Shown: positions 58,867-64,000 of the stretch, one piece after another | Layout: the number at the start of each line of letters is the position of its first letter | How positions within the stretch are numbered: the first letter of the stretch is position 1 | Source: Rhizobiaceae bacterium CPCC 101076 | GTDB taxonomy: Bacteria; Pseudomonadota; Alphaproteobacteria; Rhizobiales; Methylopilaceae | Direction of reading: 5' to 3' | DNA length: 64,000 nt | Assembly: GCA_003347645.1 (NCBI GenBank) | Contig: QDFX01000017.1 | Coordinates: 1 to 64,000 of the forward strand | The notes under the pieces: model-generated | The model's input: only the letters and a program-made list of their open reading frames with translations | The model's database searches: none | What the model was told of the DNA's origin: nothing | Made by a program: the position numbers and the translations under genes

Positions 58867-59643
58867 TCACCGCCGGCGGAGAAAACCATCTGGTGCGACC
58901 GTCACTTGCAGCTTCCTCTGAAGCTCAAGGTCCAACTCAAATTCATCGTGTTTTGCCAGAAACTTATGGACGGCCGTTTTGGGGTTGTTTCCAACGTCCC
59001 AAGGTCGAGATAGGAAAAAACCCTTCGGCATGTCCTCGACAAAGGTGTCGAAGACAACACAGTAACTGCCGCTCGAAACGAGGCCCGCGTAGGCTTCCAG
59101 TTCCGCAAGAACATGATCTTGCGTGTGCATGCTGTCGAGAAACACCATGATCCTGTTGTATTTTTGAGCAATCTCACGCACGGACGATACTATTTGGGGG
59201 TCGATGGAAGAACCCAGGATGAGGTTGAACCTATTTGCCAACGGATGGGCTTCGAGGGCCGCACGATTGTGCGATCGGATGTCGATATCGACCCCGATGA
59301 CCATTCGCTTCGGAGCTTGTGGATCCAGAAGCTCACCCGTCTCGGCCGCATCACACAGATCGAGAAGCGCCAGAAGCGAGGCGCTCAGGATCAGCGATCC
59401 GCCGTGAGCGATTCCGGTCTCTATGATCAAATCAGGTCGGACTGACCAAATGAGTTCCTGAACAGCGATGATGTCGCTCGGATATTGAATGATCGGTCGG
59501 CCCAGCCATTCAAAATTGTATACGTACTGCCGCGCCATCGACTCTCGGAGCCAGTCTTGCGACAGCCTATTGAACGACTCGTCGGAACCATAGGAGGCAA
59601 TGCGAGCACTCTTTTCATGTTTGAACTGAGAGACCGGATCCAT
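58867..59643 (-). CDS. Cephalosporin hydroxylase (CmcI) family protein
   Basis: 258 residues. The CmcI family includes SAM-dependent O-methyltransferases as well as CmcI itself. Visible features are the N-terminal FEWLGRPIIQYPSDIIAVQELIWSVRPDLIIETGIAHGGSLI (SAM-fold strand 1 and loop), VIGVDIDIR near 117 and the acidic metal motif MVFLDSMHTQDHVLAEL near 165-181. In glycan clusters such genes often methylate sugars. It is the last gene of the rfbF operon, 4 bp after the epimerase. Confidence 0.85.
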   Translation of the reverse strand: MDPVSQFKHEKSARIASYGSDESFNRLSQDWLRESMARQYVYNFEWLGRPIIQYPSDIIAVQELIWSVRPDLIIETGIAHGGSLILSASLLALLDLCDAAETGELLDPQAPKRMVIGVDIDIRSHNRAALEAHPLANRFNLILGSSIDPQIVSSVREIAQKYNRIMVFLDSMHTQDHVLAELEAYAGLVSSGSYCVVFDTFVEDMPKGFFLSRPWDVGNNPKTAVHKFLAKHDEFELDLELQRKLQVTVAPDGFLRRR

Positions 59644-59647
59644 AACT

Positions 59648-60460
59648 CTACTCTCTCGCCGCCTGACGGCTCGCGTCTATTATGAGGGGGATATAATCGA
59701 GGATAGACTGAGCCTCGAACGGAAATTCGCCTTTGAGACGTGAAACCGAAATGTCCGGGAAATCCATTCCCGGGGCGCTTTTGGCCTGCACGATGTCGCA
59801 CCCCGTAAGTTGCTGCAGCCTCTCCAATATTTCGGCATGACGAATGCTCTTTCCCGAAGCCACGTTGTAGACCCGATGTTCCCCGTTGTCGGCGATGAGC
59901 GTGAGCAGGGAAACGACATCCTCGATCGCAATATAGTCTTTGGAGGATTCCGGACTCGATTGCAGCTCTATCCGCCCACGTACGGCTTCACGAATTACAG
60001 CCATCAGAAAATTGCTCGACTCAAGATCGAGGCCGACGACGTTTGATAGTCGCGCTATTCGCACTCTCGGATTTGCCTGAGCCAGGCACAGGGCCTCCCC
60101 GGCGACCTTCGAGATATTGTAAAGGTCATCGGGAGCGTTTGGCCTCACACGAATCTCTTCGTCTTCAGATGCGGACCGAAGTCCTGCGTAGATACGTGTC
60201 GAAGACAGGTACAGAAGGCTGTCGAAGGCTCCTACTGACAGTATTCTGGCGAGGTAGGAAACATGCGCATCGATCGTCTCGAATGGCCGCCACCTAAAAT
60301 CGGCGGTTAGGCCGGCACAATAGAAAACCTGTCCCAGCGGTCGGCTCAGGACTTCTTCGCTACCCTTCTTTGGCACGAAGACGTCTCGCCCCAGACTTTT
60401 CAAATGACGTACCAGATGGCTTCCGATGAAGCCGGTGCCCCCGATTACCGTCGAGATCAT
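59648..60460 (-). CDS. NAD-dependent epimerase/dehydratase family protein
   Basis: Extended SDR of 270 residues. The cofactor motif is VIGGTGFIGSHLVRHL at 5-20, LYLSSTRIYAG near 83 and the catalytic Tyr/Lys pair in YNISKVAGE near 114-118. In this operon it is the best candidate for the 4-ketoreductase or epimerase that finishes the nucleotide-sugar. The ATG overlaps the acyltransferase stop by 4 bases. Confidence 0.85.
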   Translation of the reverse strand: MISTVIGGTGFIGSHLVRHLKSLGRDVFVPKKGSEEVLSRPLGQVFYCAGLTADFRWRPFETIDAHVSYLARILSVGAFDSLLYLSSTRIYAGLRSASEDEEIRVRPNAPDDLYNISKVAGEALCLAQANPRVRIARLSNVVGLDLESSNFLMAVIREAVRGRIELQSSPESSKDYIAIEDVVSLLTLIADNGEHRVYNVASGKSIRHAEILERLQQLTGCDIVQAKSAPGMDFPDISVSRLKGEFPFEAQSILDYIPLIIDASRQAARE

Positions 60461-60945
60461 GTCCGCTCGCCGATTTTGACCAGCGGATTCCCGGCATAAA
60501 TGCCGTAAGGGTCCAGCCTACCTCTTACGACAGAGCTCGCGCCGATTACGCAGCCTTGGCCCACGGCCGATCCGTCCAGGAAAACGCAATTTGCGCCGAT
60601 CCACACATCGTTTCCTATCTTGATGCCTCCCTTGCTGGGTCGGAATCCTTGGCTGCGGATGGGGATGCTCCGGCTGGAAAATTCATGATTTGTTGGCGCG
60701 AAGGCGCAGTTCGCGGCGATAGCGACCTGATCTCCGATCTCAAGACCGTTTCCGGTGTAAAGAACGCAGCCCGAATTGATCACGGAGTCGCTGCCGACCA
60801 CCAAATCGCCCCGCCCTCCGGCGGGTTTGATTTTCACGAATGAATCGATCACCGAATTGGCGCCGACGACAATCCGGCTTCCGCGGACGGAATCCTCGAT
60901 ATCCGCAAGCGATGATATTCGAGCAGTGGGATGAATCTCGATCAC
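60457..60945 (-). CDS. Hexapeptide-repeat acyltransferase
   Basis: GTG at 60945 overlaps the upstream stop (GTGA) and gives 162 residues. Left-handed beta-helix repeats run through the protein (IVVGANSVIDSFVKI, LVVGSDSVINSGCVL, IKIGNDVWIGANCVF, SAVGQGCVIGASSVV), with NHEF carrying the likely catalytic His near 85. It is of the O-acetyltransferase type (maltose/galactoside acetyltransferase-like) and may acetylate the sugar made by this operon. Confidence 0.85.
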   Translation of the reverse strand: MIEIHPTARISSLADIEDSVRGSRIVVGANSVIDSFVKIKPAGGRGDLVVGSDSVINSGCVLYTGNGLEIGDQVAIAANCAFAPTNHEFSSRSIPIRSQGFRPSKGGIKIGNDVWIGANCVFLDGSAVGQGCVIGASSVVRGRLDPYGIYAGNPLVKIGERT

Positions 60946-61466
60946 GCGGCCGGCCACTCCAGATCCGCGTCCCTGATCACTCTGATCTCTTTCGGCCATC
61001 CAATCCCGAACGCCGGGTCATCATAGCGGTAACCCCGGGCCTGCCCCGGTTCGTAGGCGCGGCCCATCTGATAGAGGAGATCGGTGTCGTCCTCCAGTGT
61101 CAGGAAGCCGTGGGCGCAGCCTTCGGGGATGAAAATCGCATTCATCGACCGGCTGTCGAGGACCACCGACGTCCATTGCCTGAATGTCGGGCTGTCCGGG
61201 CGCAGGTCGACCGCGACGTCGAAAGCCTTCCCGCGGACCGCGCGCACGAGCTTCGCCTCTGCGAAGGGCGGATCCTGGAAATGAAGGCCGCGCAGCGTTC
61301 CTCCCGTGGGGTTCGTGGACAGGTTGATCTGAACCGAGGTGAAGTCGATCCCCGCCCTGGCGAATTCGTCGGGGCAGTAAAGCCGGGCAAAGGCCCCGCG
61401 GGGATCCACATGCGGCTCGGCATGGACCTCGAATACGCCAGCGATGTCGGTCGCAGCGAACCTCAT
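60942..61466 (-). CDS. dTDP-4-dehydrorhamnose 3,5-epimerase family protein
   Basis: RmlC-fold epimerase of 174 residues. The catalytic His is H62 in TLRGLHFQ, the second conserved His is H119 in GCAHGFLTL and the conserved Tyr is Y132. Next to rfbG and a C-methyltransferase it probably epimerises the CDP-4-keto-6-deoxy sugar, at C3 or C5, rather than making dTDP-rhamnose. No rmlA, rmlB or rmlD is in the window. Confidence 0.9.
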   Translation of the reverse strand: MRFAATDIAGVFEVHAEPHVDPRGAFARLYCPDEFARAGIDFTSVQINLSTNPTGGTLRGLHFQDPPFAEAKLVRAVRGKAFDVAVDLRPDSPTFRQWTSVVLDSRSMNAIFIPEGCAHGFLTLEDDTDLLYQMGRAYEPGQARGYRYDDPAFGIGWPKEIRVIRDADLEWPAA

Positions 61467-61470
61467 GGCG

Positions 61471-62712
61471 TCAATGGATATCGAGTCGCGGGATCGCGGT
61501 CACGAATCGCGTTCCGTCAGCTGCCAAATAGGCGAGTTGGGCTTCGATCTCCGACGCGAGGTTCCATGGCAGGATCAGCACATAATCCGGGCCAAGGCCG
61601 GCGAGTTCCGTTGGTGTCACGACCGGAATCCGGCTCCCGGGTAGGAACTTCCCCTGCTTCGCAGAAGAGGCATCGGCAACCGCCACGATGTCGCTCGCCG
61701 TGATGCCGCAGAAATTCAGGAAGGTGTTGCCCTTGGCGGCCGCGCCATAGGCGGCGATCGTACGTCCCTCGGATTTGGCATCGGCGAGAAATCCGAGAAA
61801 TGCGTCCCTGATCTTCTGCACCCTTGGCTCGAAGCCCCGGTAGCCGGCCATTTCGTGCATGCCGAGCGCCCGTTCCCGGGCGCGGAACGCTTCGACGGCC
61901 GGCGTCTCCTTCCAGGAGCTGCCATCCTGGCAGACATAGAGCCGCAGCGACCCGCCCTGGGTCGGTAGCGTCTCGAGATCGAAGACCCGAAGTCCGCACC
62001 GCCGGAACACCGATTCCGCTGCTACGAGCGAGAGGTAGGAATAATGCTCATGATAGACAGTGTCGAACTTTCCGCTCTCGATCATCTCCATGAGATGGGG
62101 GAACTCGAACGTCGCCACGCCGTCGGGCGCGAGAAGCTCCGCGAAACCTCGCACGAAGCCGACGATATCCGGCACGTGAGCAAGCACGTTGTTCGCGGCC
62201 ATCAGGTCGGCTGGGCCATAACGCTTCCTCAGATCGGCGGCGACTTCGGCCGAGAAGAACGCGCTTTCCGTCGGGATGTCGCGCTCACGGGCCACCGCTG
62301 CCGTATTCGCCGTGGGTTCCACGCCGAGAACAGGGATGCCGGCAGCCTTGAAGTGCTGGAGCAGATATCCGTCGTTGGAGGCGACCTCCACCACGCGTGA
62401 GCCGGGGGTGAGCCCGAAGCGATCGATCATCACCTCGGCATAGCGCCGTGCATGCTCGACCCAGCTCTTGGAGGTGGACGAGAAGTAGACATAGTCCGAG
62501 GTGAAGATCGCGTCGGCCGGAATGTCGTGATCCGCCTGAACCAGAAAACACTCTTCGCAGACCCGGACGGTGAGCGGATAGCGGCGTTCGTCCTCATCCG
62601 CATGCACGAGGAATGCATTCGCGAGGGGCTGCTCGCCGAGATCGAGGAAGACGTCCCGCAGCTCCGAGCCGCAGGACTTGCAACAGAATCTGCGATCAGT
62701 TGAGCTGGGCAT
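61471..62712 (-). CDS. Sugar C-methyltransferase (TylCIII/NovU-like)
   Basis: 413 residues in the three-part layout of deoxysugar C-methyltransferases. It has an N-terminal zinc motif (C11-x2-C14 and C52-x2-C55), a SAM fold with RVVEVASNDGYLLQHF near 106-121 and EFPHLMEMIESGKFDTVYHEHYSYLS near 200, and a C-terminal domain (AAYGAAAKGNTFLN). Such enzymes add a methyl at C3 of 4-keto-6-deoxyhexoses. Its start overlaps rfbG by 17 bp. Confidence 0.9.
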   Translation of the reverse strand: MPSSTDRRFCCKSCGSELRDVFLDLGEQPLANAFLVHADEDERRYPLTVRVCEECFLVQADHDIPADAIFTSDYVYFSSTSKSWVEHARRYAEVMIDRFGLTPGSRVVEVASNDGYLLQHFKAAGIPVLGVEPTANTAAVARERDIPTESAFFSAEVAADLRKRYGPADLMAANNVLAHVPDIVGFVRGFAELLAPDGVATFEFPHLMEMIESGKFDTVYHEHYSYLSLVAAESVFRRCGLRVFDLETLPTQGGSLRLYVCQDGSSWKETPAVEAFRARERALGMHEMAGYRGFEPRVQKIRDAFLGFLADAKSEGRTIAAYGAAAKGNTFLNFCGITASDIVAVADASSAKQGKFLPGSRIPVVTPTELAGLGPDYVLILPWNLASEIEAQLAYLAADGTRFVTAIPRLDIH

Positions 62713-63739
62713 AGTGATCGATCTGATCCAGGGTCACTCGAATGGCGGGTTCGCCATCGCCAACACGGCGATACCAGTCGGCGGACCAGGCGGCGGCCTG
62801 CTTCGCGTCGAGCTTCGGACGCCAATCCAGCAGCGATCTCGCGCGCGCCGCGTCAAGAGCGAGATGCCGCGTTTCCACGACGTCCGGTCGGGGCTCGACC
62901 ATGATCTGCGTCTGCCGGTTCAGTCCGTCCAGGAAGGTTCGCGCCATGGTCTCCACGCTGACGGCCTCGTCGTCCGGACCGAAATTGAGGCTCCTGGGGC
63001 CGTCCGGGTCTTTCGCAAGTCTCTCCACATACAGCAGATAGCCTGTCAGGCAGTCCAAGACGTGTTGCCAGGGCCTGACCGCGTGCGGGTTGCGTAGAAC
63101 GAGCGGCGTTCCAGCCCGCGCCGATCGCCACGCGTCGGGCAATATGCGGTCCACTGAATAGTCGCCCCCGCCAACGACGTTTCCGCCGCGTGCCGTCGCG
63201 ACGACGGTCCCGGTCTTGTCGAAAAAGCTTTTCGCGTAACTCGCAACCGCGATCTCCGTCATTGCCTTCGATGCGGAGTACGGATCACGCCCGCCGAGCG
63301 TCGCGCTTTCGTCGCGAGGCGCTCCGGTACCATCGTCGGCGTATACCTTGTCGGAGGTCACGACAAGGACGACGCCGAGGCCGTCCAGATCACGAAGCGC
63401 GTCGAGAAGATGAACCGTGCCGAGGACGTTCGACGCGAAGGTCTCGACCGGCGCCTGGTAGGATCTCAGGACGAGCGGCTGGGCCGCCATGTGCAGGACC
63501 AGATCCGGCTGAACGCGGTGCACCAGACCGCGGACAGATCCGGCATCCCGCAGATCGACGACATGGTGATCAACCACGGCGTCGAGCCCGGCCTGATCGA
63601 AGAGACTGGGTTCGGTGTCCGGAGCCAAAGCGAGGCCCGTCAGGTCGGCGCCCAAGCGAGACAGCATCGCGGCCGCCCAGCCGCCCTTGAAGCCGGTATG
63701 GCCGGTCAGGAGAACCCTTTTTCCTTGCCAGAAGCGCAT
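62696..63739 (-). CDS. rfbG: CDP-glucose 4,6-dehydratase
   Basis: Makes CDP-4-keto-6-deoxyglucose. The ATG at 63739 (MRFWQGKRVLLTGHTGFKGGW) gives 347 residues. The dehydratase features are GHTGFKGGW at 13-21, MAAQPLVLRSYQAPVETFASNVLGTVHLL near 85-113, YSASKAMTE near 155 and RGGNVVGGGDYSVDRILPD. It starts 2 bp after rfbF and commits the operon to CDP-linked 6-deoxy sugars. Confidence 0.95.
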   Translation of the reverse strand: MRFWQGKRVLLTGHTGFKGGWAAAMLSRLGADLTGLALAPDTEPSLFDQAGLDAVVDHHVVDLRDAGSVRGLVHRVQPDLVLHMAAQPLVLRSYQAPVETFASNVLGTVHLLDALRDLDGLGVVLVVTSDKVYADDGTGAPRDESATLGGRDPYSASKAMTEIAVASYAKSFFDKTGTVVATARGGNVVGGGDYSVDRILPDAWRSARAGTPLVLRNPHAVRPWQHVLDCLTGYLLYVERLAKDPDGPRSLNFGPDDEAVSVETMARTFLDGLNRQTQIMVEPRPDVVETRHLALDAARARSLLDWRPKLDAKQAAAWSADWYRRVGDGEPAIRVTLDQIDHYAQLN

Positions 63740-63741
63740 CG

Positions 63742-64000
63742 TCAGACTTTCCAAGGCGCCTGCCCGGCGGACCACAGAGCTTCGAGGTGGTTCTTGTCGC
63801 GAAGCGTATCCATCGGCTGCCAAAAGCCGTTGTGGGGATAAGCCGAAAGCTGCCGATCCCGGGCAAGGGAGTTCAGGACGTCACCTTCGAACGAGGTCTG
63901 ATCGCCTTCTATGCGGTCCAGCACGGAGGTCTCCAGAACGAAAAAGCCCCCATTGATGCGGGCATTGTCGCCGGGCGGCTTCTCTATGAACGTCATCACC
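63742..64000 (-). CDS. rfbF: Glucose-1-phosphate cytidylyltransferase, C-terminal part
   Basis: Only the last 86 residues are in the window; the gene continues past 64000. FIEKPPGDNARINGGFFVLETSVLD, SFEGDVLNSLARDRQLSAYPHNGFWQPMDTLRDKNHLEALW match the end of RfbF, which makes CDP-glucose. It is the first visible gene of the operon and is followed 2 bp later by rfbG. Confidence 0.93.
   Translation of the reverse strand, partial: VMTFIEKPPGDNARINGGFFVLETSVLDRIEGDQTSFEGDVLNSLARDRQLSAYPHNGFWQPMDTLRDKNHLEALWSAGQAPWKV

Noticed and set aside
60942-61466. A dTDP-rhamnose pathway
   Set aside because: Only an RmlC-fold protein is present. The neighbours are the CDP-glucose enzymes RfbF and RfbG, and no rmlA, rmlB or rmlD is seen.

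Overview
This is a GC-rich chromosomal window from an alphaproteobacterium, most likely of the order Hyphomicrobiales (Rhizobiales). The clues are the division and cell-wall gene order ending ftsQ-ftsA-ftsZ-lpxC-bamD-recN-ligA, the split carA and carB, a DUF3309 protein, rhizobial-style AmpD and extensin-like proteins, and two families of short palindromic intergenic repeats typical of the group. I cannot name a genus from sequence alone.

Layout. Positions 1-8000 hold a UvrD-type helicase, PrmA, a long aminopeptidase P, small stress or membrane proteins and an AzlCD amino-acid exporter. Positions 8036-33043 are one almost unbroken minus-strand block: mraZ-rsmH-ftsL-ftsI-murE-murF-mraY-murD-ftsW-murG-murC-murB-ddlB-ftsQ-ftsA-ftsZ-lpxC-bamD-recN-ligA. 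Many junctions are 4-base ATGA or GTGA overlaps, implying translational coupling. Four G-rich repeats spaced exactly 10 bp apart, overlapping a candidate promoter upstream of mraZ, look like an MraZ operator. Positions 33633-52838 are mixed: an exported amidohydrolase, carA and yqeY (divergent), a TetR regulator with an SDR gene and a clear operator, a chemoreceptor, a small group of envelope genes (extensin-like protein, two paralogous secreted proteins of unknown function, an AmpD-type amidase, a lytic transglycosylase), an EamA transporter, RNase P RNA, an MscS channel, an SDR, carB and greA.

Positions 52885-64000 are an accessory surface-glycan region. It opens with a tRNA-like element whose anticodon arm is abnormal. 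It then carries five glycosyltransferase genes (one decayed), an FkbM methyltransferase, a CmcI-type enzyme, and a tightly coupled minus-strand operon starting with rfbF-rfbG. That operon probably makes a CDP-activated, C-methylated and perhaps acylated 6-deoxyhexose. The block around 55.9-60.9 kb is visibly richer in A and T than its neighbours, which fits horizontal acquisition.

The most unusual features are: a 32-bp inverted repeat (one mismatch) that duplicates the carA translation start in opposite orientation about 205 bp upstream; the tRNA-like element; the two secreted paralogues with a shared two-cysteine module; and the CDP-sugar cassette, which lacks a visible RfbH. No CRISPR array, insertion sequence, prophage or rRNA gene was recognised.
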